Shown here: positions 18,537 through 27,304 of the stretch, one piece after another
Layout: every line of letters begins with the position of its first letter
How positions within the stretch are numbered: position 1 is the stretch's first letter
DNA from: Paenibacillus sp. E222
GTDB taxonomy: Bacteria; Bacillota; Bacilli; Paenibacillales; Paenibacillaceae
Direction of reading: 5' to 3'
NCBI RefSeq assembly: GCF_013401555.1
Contig: NZ_CP058552.1
Location: 4,588,001 to 4,652,000, forward strand
DNA length: 64,000 bases
Position numbers and translations under genes: made by a program
The notes under the pieces: model-generated
What the model saw: only the letters and a program-made list of their open reading frames with translations
Databases searched by the model: none
Told to the model about the DNA's origin: nothing

Positions 18537-21212
18537 ATGAAACGGTTACGTCAATGGAATATTGCAGCCTTGGTTCTTGTGCTCGTACTCGGTATGTTTC
18601 CATTTTCGAATGTCTCACATGCAGCCCAGGCAGTTACGGAAGTGGAGGAAAGTCATTTGAGCACAAACTTTGAAGACGGTACACTTCAGGGATGGACTCC
18701 ACGTATAGGTAACGAAAGACTGACAGTGACACAGCAGGAAGCACACGAAGGTCAGTCCAGTATGCTGGTTGCCAACCGTGAGCGTTCCTATCAAGGAGCG
18801 ATGTTATCCATGAAAGATCTGCTTGAGCGTAACCAAGAGTACGAAATTACGGCATATGTAAGACTTACCCAGGAGCCCACCACGGATCAAACGCTACAGC
18901 TCACCACATATAAAAAAACAACTGCCGAAAGCTGGAACCCGATCGGCAGCGTGAAGATTGCCAAGGCGGAATGGAATACATGGCACAAGATCACCGGAAA
19001 ATTTCAGTATAGCGATGATCCCGCTGAATTGAATTTGTCCATCGAAACACCCTACATCTCTGATGATAGCGTAGATACGTTATCGTTCTATGTGGATGAT
19101 GTATCATTTACTATGGCAGAGCAACTGGAGATTGAAGAAGATATTCTGTCTCTGAATGATCTGTATCAAGATGATTTCCCCATTGGTGCGGCAGTGTATC
19201 GCTGGCAGTTGGAAGGCGCATACGGACAACTGCTCACAAAGCACTTTAACAGCTTGACCGCAACCTATGAGATGAAACCAAAGTACATGTCTCCTTCCGA
19301 AGGTGTTTATGAGTTCGAGGCAGCCGATCAATATGTTCAGTTCGCCGAGAAGCATGGTATGGGTGTACGCGGACATGCGTTGTTGTGGCATATTGATGCC
19401 GCAGAGTGGATGCTAAAGGATCGTCAGGGTAACCCTGCAAGTAGAGAATTACTGCTTGCCCGGATTCAGGATTACGTTGAAACCGTCATGACCCGATACA
19501 AAGGCAAGATCTATGCCTGGGATGTGGTAAACGAGGCGATTGCGGATAGCAATGGTGATGCCAACGGTTTACGTAAAAGTCCCTTTTATGAACTAATTGG
19601 TCCGGATTACATTGAAAAGACCTATGAATTCGCTCGTGCAGCCGATCCGGATGCCAAATTACACTACAACGAATACTTCACGGAAATCCCTGAGAAAAGA
19701 GAACATATGTATAAGTTGGTCAAACGACTGAAAGAGAAAGGGCTCATCGATGGTGTGGGTTTGCAATCTATCGCACTATAACCTGGAATCCCCGCCCATC
19801 GAGGAAATTGAAAAAACGATCAACATGTTCGCCGAACTTGGATTGGATATTCAGATCACGGAACTGGATGTGGATAGCGGAATTCCATTTGGTGAAGAGA
19901 TGTCGGATGAAGTTGCGGTAAAACAGGCGTATCGTTATAAGGAATTGTTGGATTTGTACAAAAAACACAAAGATCACATTTCTTCCGTTACCTTATGGGG
20001 GTTGCAGGATGAGAAGTCTTACAACAACCAGGCTATGCTGTTTGATTCAGCCTTGAAGGCCAAAAAAGCATACTGGGGACTCGTCGATGAATCCAGCTTG
20101 CCTGTGTTGACGCAGAGAGCCGTATCTTTTCAGGTAAACCAGATATTAAAAAACAGTCACAAGATCCGCTCTGGAACAAAGCGGTGTCTACTACATTGAA
20201 GGGCAACTTTTCGGGATCAGCCAGTTTTCGCACCTTATGGGATCAAAGTAACTTGTATATCCTTGTGGATGTTCGGGATGCGAAGGCAGATGTGAATGAC
20301 AGAGTAGATATCTTCGTCGATCACAATAATGGCAAGACCACTTCCTATGAAGCAGATGACCGACACGTAATCATTAAGCGTTTGGGCAAAGCTGAGGGCG
20401 CGGAGCCACGTTCATATCGTGTACGCGAGACAAAAAACGGATATTCGGTTGAATTGTCCATTCCATGGGGTGGTATCCAAGTCGGATCAGAATATGAAGC
20501 CGGCTTGGATATCCGTGTGACTGATGGCGGTGCAAGTGGGACACAGCCTTATAATCCACTGTACTGGAATGATCGAACACAATCACAGGAACAAGATACA
20601 AGCAAATACGGCGTGATTCAACTCGCCCCTATGCCCAAATCTGCACAAGCTGTGCAAGGGATTGTTCAGATTGATGGGAAGAAAGACGCCCTATGGAATA
20701 AGGCTGTACCCTTTGAGGTAAAACGGTTGAATCAGACTGAAGGTGCAGAAGCAGTGGCTCACGCAATATGGTCAGGTGAGTATCTATATCTGCTGGTCGA
20801 CGTCACTGATCCAAATATCATAAGAGATAGTATTAACCCATGGGACCAGGATTCGGTTGAGATTTTCCTGGACGAAAATCACCAGCGCACACCGTATTTT
20901 CAATATGATGATGCCCAGTTCAGAATCAGTGCAGACAATGTAGGAACCTTTGCAGGCAGTGCCTCACCCGGACGTCTTGTAAGCGCTGTGAAGAAAACGA
21001 ATAAAGGATATCTCGTAGAAGCCAGAATCAAGTTACATTCACTAACACCCAAAGCAGGAAATGTTCTTGGTTTGGATCTTCAAATTAACGACAACCAGGG
21101 CGGAGGCAAGCAGAACGTAGCCAAATGGAATGATAAGACCAATGAAAGCTGGAGAAACACTTCCCAGTACGGAATACTCACTTTTGTTGGAAAAAACAAA
21201 CACGGGGATTAA
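18537..21212 (+). pseudogene. Multidomain GH10 endo-1,4-beta-xylanase with CBMs, two frameshifts
   Basis: A signal peptide is followed by a CBM4/9-type module (about residues 40-200), a GH10 catalytic domain, and two CBM9-type modules to the C-terminus (KGNFSGSASFRTLWDQ; GIVQIDGKKDALWNKAVPF). The acid/base Glu lies in WDVVNEAI. The nucleophile Glu in ITELDVDSG lies after the first break. Break 1: four extra bases ATCG at 19770-19773 interrupt GLQS-HYNLES. Break 2: one T is missing from a T-run ending at 20130, between AVSF and SGKPDIKK. Repairing both gives one continuous secreted xylanase of about 890 residues. As written, the product stops within GH10 and lacks the nucleophile. Sequencing error cannot be excluded. 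Upstream it has a good promoter and a cre site. Confidence 0.85.
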
Positions 21213-21253
21213 ATCTTTTGCCGTAGTAGCAAGAATGAAAACCATCATAACAG

Positions 21254-21493
21254 TTGTTCAGTGGCGGATTGATTCCATTTTATATTCTGATTCAGAAGCT
21301 GAATTTGTTGAACACGATGTGGGTGATGATTCTCCCTGAAGCGGTATCCATCTGGAACATGATCCTGTTGTTGAATTTTTTTCGCAACGTCCCCAAAGAG
21401 CTGGAAGAGGTCGCCTTCGTTGATGGAGCTGGTTACTTTCGAACTTTGATTCTTGTGTTATTACCTGTGTCGATGGCAGCCTACAAAGGATTC
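21254..21493 (+). pseudogene. Fragment of a CUT1-family sugar ABC permease (LplC/YtcP-like)
   Basis: About 80 codons with FSGGLIPFYILIQKLNLLNT, a membrane helix, and the EAA-loop motif ELEEVAFVDGAGYFRTLILV followed by LLPVS. This is the ATP-binding-subunit contact region of carbohydrate permeases such as LplC. The N-terminal helices and the last helices are missing. It is a remnant and not functional. Confidence 0.7.
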
Positions 21494-21608
21494 CGTAGCT
21501 GTTTCCGGTATTGAAGAACTTGGTAAAAACTCAAATCCATCCGTTTCGAAAGCAGGGATGACTGTGTATAGCCTTGTATCTGGAACTCTGACAATTATGT
21601 ATCAGTAA
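21483..21608 (+). pseudogene. Unrecognised C-terminal coding scrap
   Basis: In a second frame overlapping the permease fragment end, an open frame reads DSVAVSGIEELGKNSNPSVS and ends in TAA at 21606. The composition looks coding and the parent gene is not recognised. It appears spliced onto the permease remnant. Confidence 0.3.
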
Positions 21609-21733
21609 TTGGGGTGGCGGCACAAAATATTTCTGTGGGTAGTCCAGTAATTACAATAAAAGTGTAGAGGCAACTCCTTATATTCCTTAACTTAATGAAA
21701 AGGATTATCAAGCCCGCTTGTATAGCGGGCTAT

Positions 21734-21780
21734 TGTCGATGGATAATAATATTATTCCATTCAAAGTCGTTATATAGCAA
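21734..21780 (+). repeat. Dispersed hairpin repeat, degenerate copy 3
   Basis: TGTCG, then TTATTCCATTCAAAGTCG and TATAGC are retained, but the stem is broken and the T-run is lost. It lies just after the perfect stem AGCCCGCT / AGCGGGCT (21711-21731). Confidence 0.5.
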
Positions 21781-21837
21781 TCTAGTTGACGGCAGGTACG
21801 ATTTCGTTATGCACGCCGATTTCACATATGGCTGAAT

Positions 21838-21963
21838 TGCTTTACAATAAGCTTAGAACCTGGTTCTACCCGAAGGCAAGCCGTTTTAAAAAAGCTCAAG
21901 GAGGGTTTCTCGTACATACGGTCAAAGAGCTGCCAAGATAATGCGACTCACCGAGTACGCCGT
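21838..21963 (+). pseudogene. Partial copy of the MerR promoter and 5' end found at 59168
   Basis: The stretch TTACAATAA, CGAAGGCAAGC, CAAGGAGG and codons for HTVKE and LTEYAV align in order with 59172-59300 upstream of and inside the intact MerR gene. A frameshift after HTVKE and an abrupt junction near 21963 show it is dead. Confidence 0.6.
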
Positions 21964-21964
21964 G

Positions 21965-22151
21965 ATATCATTGGTGTCTTTTGTGGAAGTAACCACGGCT
22001 ATGCGCTCATCTCTAAGACATTGAATTGAAAGTAATCTTTGAATGTTTTGACCAGCAGGATTGTTATTTGAATCCAGAGAGATCAACTGGTATACCTTTT
22101 TGTTACCGGACATTACCTCATCGAAGTAGTAGACGTTACCGATCTGACTTA
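21965..22151 (-). pseudogene. Internal fragment of the beta-propeller-like secreted protein at 35212
   Basis: About 187 bp closely match 35960-36146. The peptide GNKKVYQLISLDSNN is shared with the intact protein. One small indel shifts the frame after this motif and both ends of the gene are missing. It directly abuts the MerR scrap. Confidence 0.75.
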
Positions 22152-22186
22152 TTTAAGTAAATAAGCGTTTAATTGGAGGGTTTGTT

Positions 22187-22360
22187 ATGTATAAATTGGT
22201 GAAAATAGCCGCTTATATATTGATGGCTTGTGGAGCCTTATATCCTATGGGGATTTTCTCTAAAGAAAGTTTGTATTTTACATTGTATCCGGGGTTGTTA
22301 CTATTATTATCCACGAATGTATTTTCAGTTGTCATGAAACCCAAAACTGAAAGCAAGTAA
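22187..22360 (+). CDS. Small two-helix membrane protein (57 aa)
   Basis: A short ORF with a strong ribosome site TTGGAGGG 6 bp before the ATG. Two hydrophobic stretches (LVKIAAYILMACGALYPMG and LYFTLYPGLLLLLSTNVFSV) are followed by a charged tail KPKTESK. It is not recognised. The clean ribosome site and hydrophobic pattern make it a likely real gene. Confidence 0.55.
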   Translation: MYKLVKIAAYILMACGALYPMGIFSKESLYFTLYPGLLLLLSTNVFSVVMKPKTESK

Positions 22361-22673
22361 AAGAAAGACTAAACGTAGAAAACAGATCTTTAAGCTAACG
22401 GTAGGTTATTGTAACTCCAGAAATAATAAAAGGGAACAAGTGTTCTTTACATATGTTATATATGAGTGATATACTCGAAACGAAACGGAAACAAGTGAAA
22501 TTTAAATAAATCTATTTTTTAGAGGCAGACCTGAGGTTGGGAGTCTGTTTCTTTTTCTTTGAGCTAACATGCAGGTAAGTAGGTTGAATGAATATGGCGT
22601 GAAGGAACCAATCATTACGGTGTTGGACGTAACTTGGTTAATAACAGTTGAATTTAAAATTTGGAGGCATATT

Positions 22674-23084
22674 ATGAAGCAATATAAAGTGGTATACCCA
22701 CATCTTTCAAATTATCCTGATCCAATTGTTTTAGCTATAGGAGATGTCGTTATATACGGCAGAGAAGATACTGAATTTCCAAACTGGATTTTTTGTGAAG
22801 CAATCCATTCGAAAAAGAGAGGCTGGGTACCAAAACAAATATTAAGTAAACCAACTGAGGAAAACAAAGCGACTGTGTTAGCACACTATTCCGCATACGA
22901 ATTGACTGTTACTCCTGGTATGTTAGTTGAAAAAGAATTTGAACTTAATGAATGGAGTTTTGTTCATACCACACATGGTGAGAAGGGGTGGGTACCTAAT
23001 AGGGTATTAGTTATTAGATTGGGCGAAAATGATCACATTAAACGAAGTAAAAGAGAGGTTCGTACTTATGACAATAACGTTTAG
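22674..23084 (+). CDS. SH3-like domain protein
   Basis: 136 residues from the ATG at 22674, with TTGGAGG upstream. Two consecutive SH3b-like repeats each end in a GWVP motif (KKRGWVPKQILS and GEKGWVPNRVLV). Similar small proteins lie next to acetyltransferases in Bacillales, and the gene overlaps the following GNAT gene by 17 bp. There is no signal peptide, so it is cytoplasmic. The role is unknown. Confidence 0.7.
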   Translation: MKQYKVVYPHLSNYPDPIVLAIGDVVIYGREDTEFPNWIFCEAIHSKKRGWVPKQILSKPTEENKATVLAHYSAYELTVTPGMLVEKEFELNEWSFVHTTHGEKGWVPNRVLVIRLGENDHIKRSKREVRTYDNNV

Positions 23085-23958
23085 GAAACTAAGTGAGCTA
23101 TCGATCGAGGAAAATGTACGTATTTGGAATCTAGGATTCGAGGGTTATTTTATACAGATTGTTATGACGATTGAGGCTTTGATGACTAGGATTGTTAACG
23201 AAGGACTTTCTTTGGAGAATTCACTCGCTATTTATGTGGATGGTGAACCTGCAGGGTTTGTCATGAATGGATTTCGTGACGTAGATGGAAAGAAAGTGGC
23301 ATGGAACGGTGGCACAGGTATTGCGCCTACATTTAGAGGACAGGGCATTGGCAGAGCGCTCATGTTAAGAAATCTAGAGTTGTACCGAGAACAAGGCGTG
23401 GAGATTGCGATACTTGAAGCACTCACCCAGAATGAGAGTGCGATCAAGCTATATCAGTATGTGGGGTATGAAATTACGGATCGATTAATGATTTTACAAC
23501 ATACGGGTACAATAGATCCCCAACTACTGAAGCGATCTGTTGCGCATCCCTTTTCTATCACCAAAGGATTGCCCCGTGATGTATACGCGCTAGACTTTTA
23601 TCGAGGTTTATCTGCTTGGCAGACACAATGGCCTAGCATGAAGGAGGGTGAATCTATAATCATTAGACAAGATAGCGAGCCTGTATGCTATGCATTGTAT
23701 AAGCGAACATTTGATCAAGAGGGTAAATTGGTAACCATTTCGCTCTATCAATGTGAGGTCCTTCCTGGACGGGACGATGCAGAGGAGATTTATAAGCTTG
23801 CTCTCAGTGAATTGTTCGCCCCGTTAGACTATGTATGCAGGCGAGGGACAGCTAATTTGCGTAAATCCAATCAACTTTTGAACGATCTATTGATAAAATT
23901 AGGTTTCACAACAAATGTTGAGCAAGTGCTCATGATGCGAAATATGGATCTTAGATGA
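23068..23958 (+). CDS. GNAT family N-acetyltransferase, two-domain
   Basis: 296 residues from the ATG at 23068, which has AGAGAGG upstream; an in-frame ATG at 23029 is less well placed. The N-terminal GNAT domain shows the acetyl-CoA pyrophosphate loop GIAPTFRGQGIGRALM and the following NESAIKLYQYVGYE. The second half (from about residue 160) looks like a degenerate second GNAT domain. It overlaps the SH3-like gene, so they are co-translated. The substrate is unknown. Confidence 0.82.
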   Translation: MTITFRKLSELSIEENVRIWNLGFEGYFIQIVMTIEALMTRIVNEGLSLENSLAIYVDGEPAGFVMNGFRDVDGKKVAWNGGTGIAPTFRGQGIGRALMLRNLELYREQGVEIAILEALTQNESAIKLYQYVGYEITDRLMILQHTGTIDPQLLKRSVAHPFSITKGLPRDVYALDFYRGLSAWQTQWPSMKEGESIIIRQDSEPVCYALYKRTFDQEGKLVTISLYQCEVLPGRDDAEEIYKLALSELFAPLDYVCRRGTANLRKSNQLLNDLLIKLGFTTNVEQVLMMRNMDLR

Positions 23959-24129
23959 AATCATTTTTTTAGTTTCGTTGTCTATAAAATGGCCTGGATT
24001 TATTTTGTAACGCAAGGATTTATTGTCTGGGGTTAGGGTACATTTTTATGCGCTTACTTATGGAGCAGATCATTTGGGAGGATTATGAAAATTAGTTAAT
24101 GCAAGAAAAATTTTAAATGAAGAAAGCAA

Positions 24130-24155
24130 CCCCTCCGCTATTTTCAGCGTGAGGG
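24130..24155 (-). terminator. Hairpin terminator of the MarR gene
   Basis: Read on the minus strand, CCCTCACGCT pairs with AGCGGAGGGG around GAAAAT, followed by TTGCTTTC. The T-run is weak. Confidence 0.5.
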
Positions 24156-24160
24156 CCCCG

Positions 24161-24616
24161 TTAATTGTCAATTGCAGTACTTTTTTTGGTTCGTTCCGCC
24201 AATTCAGTTATTGACTTAATGTCTTGATCAGTTAATAGATCTAGAAAATACTTGCGTATTGCCTTTGAGACAATGGGAAGGGCTTCATCCAAGGCGGACT
24301 TTCCGGCGGAAGTAATAATGACTTGCACACCACGTTCTGTGTCTAGTGGTTTCCTCAGAACTAGACCTCTTTTTTCCATACGCGTTAGATGATGAGATAA
24401 TCGGCTCTTATCCCAGTCCATCGAGTCAGCTAGTTCCTGTTGGCGAAGTTTACCATCTCCAAATTGGACTAAACGGTCTAATACTCCAAAATCACCTTCT
24501 GATAGTCCTGTATATTCAGACATTTCCTTTACAACGCGACCGAAGACTCGTTTAAAGGAGCCTTTCCACGTATTCCATATTCGCATTTCGTCTTCGTTTA
24601 GTTCGTTAATATCCAT
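24161..24616 (-). CDS. MarR family transcriptional regulator
   Basis: 151 residues from the ATG at 24616. The longer frame upstream runs through the operators and is unlikely to be coding. The winged helix-turn-helix is clear: LRQQELADSMDWDKSRLSHH, then TRMEKRGLVLRKP and the wing DTERGVQVIITSAGK. Three copies of a 16-bp palindrome lie between this gene and the aldo-keto reductase region, so it probably represses itself and the divergent genes. Confidence 0.85.
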   Translation of the reverse strand: MDINELNEDEMRIWNTWKGSFKRVFGRVVKEMSEYTGLSEGDFGVLDRLVQFGDGKLRQQELADSMDWDKSRLSHHLTRMEKRGLVLRKPLDTERGVQVIITSAGKSALDEALPIVSKAIRKYFLDLLTDQDIKSITELAERTKKSTAIDN

Positions 24617-24632
24617 GCGAATATAATACCAT

Positions 24633-24726
24633 GGTTGACACGTCAACCACAAGATGTTACAGTTTGTTTTGTGAGTTGACATATCAACCAAAGAGATGAA
24701 ATTATCTTTAGGTTGATATGTCAACC
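24633..24726. promoter_or_regulatory. Three tandem MarR operators (GGTTGACA-type palindromes)
   Basis: Sites are GGTTGACACGTCAACC at 24633-24648, AGTTGACATATCAACC at 24674-24689, and GGTTGATATGTCAACC at 24711-24726. Spacings are 41 and 37 bp, close to four helical turns. The middle site contains a TTGACA that could be a -35. Confidence 0.85.
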
Positions 24727-24776
24727 TACGAAGATTATAAAGATTTGCAAAGAAGCAAAGGAAGGAGAAAAAACGG

Positions 24777-24967
24777 ATGAAAAAGCGGCTCGAGTTCGTT
24801 GACTTTAAACGCAGACCCTGCCAATTCGCATCGTGAAATGTTCGGCGCCGTTTATAGTCCGTCTAAAACCGCTCTCAATGCGATTACACTTGCTTTCGCA
24901 ATCAGAACTTGAGTCCACAAGCATTAAGGTCAACGCTGTATGCCCGGGCTTCATCGATAAGGCGTAA
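24777..24967 (+). pseudogene. Short-chain dehydrogenase/reductase remnant
   Basis: A good ribosome site (GAAGGAG) and ATG survive, but most of the gene is deleted. What remains encodes the catalytic region: ANSHREMFGAVYSPSKTALN, with the SDR YxxxK motif, then AITLAFA. An extra A near 24903 shifts the frame into ELESTSIKVNAVCPGFID, the usual continuation. It was probably the original first gene under the MarR operators. Confidence 0.75.
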
Positions 24968-25002
24968 CGCCTGCCCTACAAATATAAGGAGTGTGTTATT
25001 AA

Positions 25003-25974
25003 ATGGAATATGTGAAACTGGGACAAAGCGGTTTGGATGTTTCGAAATTAAGTCTTGGAACCATGAGCTTCGGCGTACCTGAACGCGGCAATACCCCATG
25101 GTCATTGAATGAAGAGGACAGTAGACCGATCATTAAAGAAGCAATCGAAATGGGCATTAATTTTTTTAGTACTGCTAATATGTATTCTGACGGAACAAGT
25201 GAAGAAATTCTTGGACGTGCATTAAAGGATTTCGCCAGTCGTGATGAAACCGTCATCGCTACAAAGGTATTTGTTCCGATGCGCAAAGGTCCGAATGCAA
25301 TGGGGCTTTCCCGTAAAGCCATCATGAATGAAATTGATAACAGTCTAAAACGGCTTGGAACAGACTACGTCGATTTGTACCAGATCCATAGGTGGGATCC
25401 TAATACACCAATTGAGGAGACAATGGAGGCTCTTCACGATTTAGTTAAGTCGGGAAAGGTTAGATATATCGGAGCATCTTCCATGTTGGCATGGCAATTT
25501 GCCAAAGCGCAGCATGTCGCGGAGCGCAATGGCTGGACACGTTTCGTTTCCATGGAAAATAGACTTAACTTGCTTTATCGTGAAGAAGAAAGAGAAATGC
25601 TCCCCCTTTGCAAAGATGAGGGGGTTGGTATCACTCCTTACCTACCTTTGGCGGCAGGACGGTTAACCCGGGAGTGGAATGAGCAGACCTCGCGATCCGA
25701 GAATGACCAAATAGCAAAAGCGTTGTTTATTAAAACGGAAGAAGCTGATCGCAAAGTTGCAGAAAGAGTTGCGGAAGTTGCAGCTAACCGAGGGATCCCG
25801 CGCGCACAAGTTGCTCTTGCATGGTTGCTGCAAAAGGAAGAGGTCACAGCACCAATAATCGGTTCGACCAAAATCAGCCATCTCGAAGATGCGGTTTCAG
25901 CGTTATCGGTTAAATTAACGCCTGAAGAAATTACCCGTTTAGAAGAACTTTATATACCACATGCATTAGTATAA
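25003..25974 (+). CDS. Aldo/keto reductase with altered catalytic Asp position
   Basis: A 323-residue (beta/alpha)8 aldo-keto reductase of the YhdN/IolS type. It has KLGQSGLDVSKLSLGTMSFG, Tyr in MYSDGTSEEILGRAL, Lys in VIATKVF, and His in YQIHRWDP. The NADPH-binding end IIGSTKISHLEDAV is intact. The catalytic tetrad Asp, normally in DTAxxYS, is replaced by Ser (FFSTANMYS), which would be expected to reduce activity. The ribosome site is AAGGAG. It is probably controlled by the divergent MarR protein. Substrate unknown. Confidence 0.85.
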   Translation: MEYVKLGQSGLDVSKLSLGTMSFGVPERGNTPWSLNEEDSRPIIKEAIEMGINFFSTANMYSDGTSEEILGRALKDFASRDETVIATKVFVPMRKGPNAMGLSRKAIMNEIDNSLKRLGTDYVDLYQIHRWDPNTPIEETMEALHDLVKSGKVRYIGASSMLAWQFAKAQHVAERNGWTRFVSMENRLNLLYREEEREMLPLCKDEGVGITPYLPLAAGRLTREWNEQTSRSENDQIAKALFIKTEEADRKVAERVAEVAANRGIPRAQVALAWLLQKEEVTAPIIGSTKISHLEDAVSALSVKLTPEEITRLEELYIPHALV

Positions 25975-26055
25975 ATTGGACACATATCTTTTACTAAGAT
26001 ACCGTTCTGTATCGACATCCTCACGAACATCGATTCTATAAGCTAAAACTTTTGT

Positions 26056-26102
26056 AATAAACTCTTCTTGGGTGCGATCCTTGAAGAGTTTATTCGCTTT
26101 TT
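26056..26102 (+). terminator. Candidate terminator of the aldo-keto reductase
   Basis: A perfect 12-bp stem AATAAACTCTTC / GAAGAGTTTATT with a 15-base loop is followed by CGCTTTTTC. Confidence 0.6.
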
Positions 26103-26266
26103 CGATGTGACAAGCAGTTGAAAACATTTGAGAGCCGACTAAAAAAAGGTAAACCTGGTTTCAGGCATACCTTATAGGCAAAATGGCGGGGAACTTTCTG
26201 GAATAACCCCTAATCTATTGAACTTAGATTGAATGATCGATAGCGCAAAAAATACGGCTTTATCCA

Positions 26267-26410
26267 ACGCAAAAAGCGAAAGATTTCGAACCTGTGCTGA
26301 AACGGATTTTGGATGAGTTCAGCCTTCAGATTACGAATTGTTTGTCCGAAAGCGATAAACAGCAGTTTGCGGACCTGCTGAAAAAAATTTACGACAGCAA
26401 ACAGGGTTAG
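26267..26410 (+). pseudogene. C-terminal fragment of a MarR-family regulator
   Basis: 47 codons with FEPVLKRILDEFSLQITNCL and QQFADLLKKIYDSKQ, typical of the C-terminal dimerisation helices of MarR proteins. The DNA-binding part and start are missing. Confidence 0.5.
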
Positions 26411-26661
26411 ATGATCAAGGTCATAGCTACTGACACGGATATTGCCGGAAAAGAATGGCTCATAACCACGATCGGGTACCTGGAACTTGCCGGGCAATCG
26501 GGATCAGGTTCTCGGCTATGTTACTCGCAGCCGCGATTTGCCTGACCGTACCTGCTTGTCGGCATGTTTCCGGCTTGCTTGAACGGGTCTGTATAAAAAC
26601 TGGGTTCGATCCGTTATACCAGATTGGGTTTGTAGGTATACTCCGCTTCTTTTAATTCCCT
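26411..26661. other. Unrecognised G+C-richer stretch
   Basis: No convincing gene was found in either strand. The frame from 26455 contains a hydrophobic stretch (AMLLAAAICLTVPA) but has no ribosome site and no recognisable family. Probably more decayed DNA, like the MarR fragment before it. Confidence 0.3.
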
Positions 26662-26937
26662 TTACATAGCAGCAGTTGATTCAGCTACATTGTTTTTCTT
26701 TGTAAGTGGCTTTTTCCTCAATGTTCGATCATATAAATAAGGTTTTCCGTGATATTCCCATGCATTCTTTTGCTTCTCCTTTTTATGTACATCAACTTTT
26801 ATCTCCAAATTAGCAACATTACTCTGGAATTCAGAAGCAATTCGTTTACACCATTTTAATCCACTTTCTTCAGAGGCACTAAAATGAACGCGTAAAAGAA
26901 ACCCATTAACCGTTAATTCAAACTTATATAAATTCAT
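26662..26937 (-). CDS. Hypothetical small protein
   Basis: 91 residues with GAAAGGA 7 bp before the ATG on the minus strand. It starts MNLYKFELTVNGFLLRVHFS, has Trp/Lys-rich middle parts and a charged tail, with no signal peptide or membrane helix. It is not recognised. The ribosome site supports a real gene. Confidence 0.5.
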   Translation of the reverse strand: MNLYKFELTVNGFLLRVHFSASEESGLKWCKRIASEFQSNVANLEIKVDVHKKEKQKNAWEYHGKPYLYDRTLRKKPLTKKNNVAESTAAM

Positions 26938-27099
26938 ATTATGTAATCCTTTCTAAGTGGGAATATAATCTAGAACAAAACACTATAACTACATAATAAC
27001 AGGAACATACGTTCTGTAAAAGTGGTATTTATATTAGCACTTAATTATTGAAGGTAGGAGCATTACTATTTTTCATACTTATAAACACTTTGGAGGTCG

Positions 27100-27122
27100 A
27101 TGGGTTGGGTTGGGTTGATGGT
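27100..27122 (+). repeat. Telomere-like G-rich tandem repeat (TTGGG)3
   Basis: ATGGGTTGGGTTGGGTTGAT contains three GGG runs spaced by TT, with further GG pairs on both sides. It could form a two-layer G-quadruplex. It sits about 185 bp upstream of the GH39 gene. A 13-codon ORF starts at 27100, but its ribosome site is too close. Confidence 0.45.
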
Positions 27123-27256
27123 CAGACGAGAAGTGGACTAGATTGTGTGAGGGAATAACGGGTTTTTGCTTTTGAAAAATCATTATGTATTTATCATGCG
27201 TTTATATTGATTCTATAGCACAGATGCTTACGATTAGGTGTAGTCTTTTGTTTTAT

Positions 27257-27270
27257 TGTAAACGCTATGT
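27257..27270. promoter_or_regulatory. CcpA cre-like site upstream of AraC-GH39
   Basis: TGTAAACGCTATGT fits the cre consensus at 12 of 14 positions and lies about 35 bp before the predicted start. It closely resembles the site before the xylanase. Confidence 0.5.
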
Positions 27271-27304
27271 CTATAATAATTTAATACGAGGGGAGGAGAA
27301 GTCG

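Noticed and set aside
24617..24724. N-terminal extension of the MarR gene to 24724
   Set aside because: The extra 36 codons run through two operators and do not resemble MarR N-termini.
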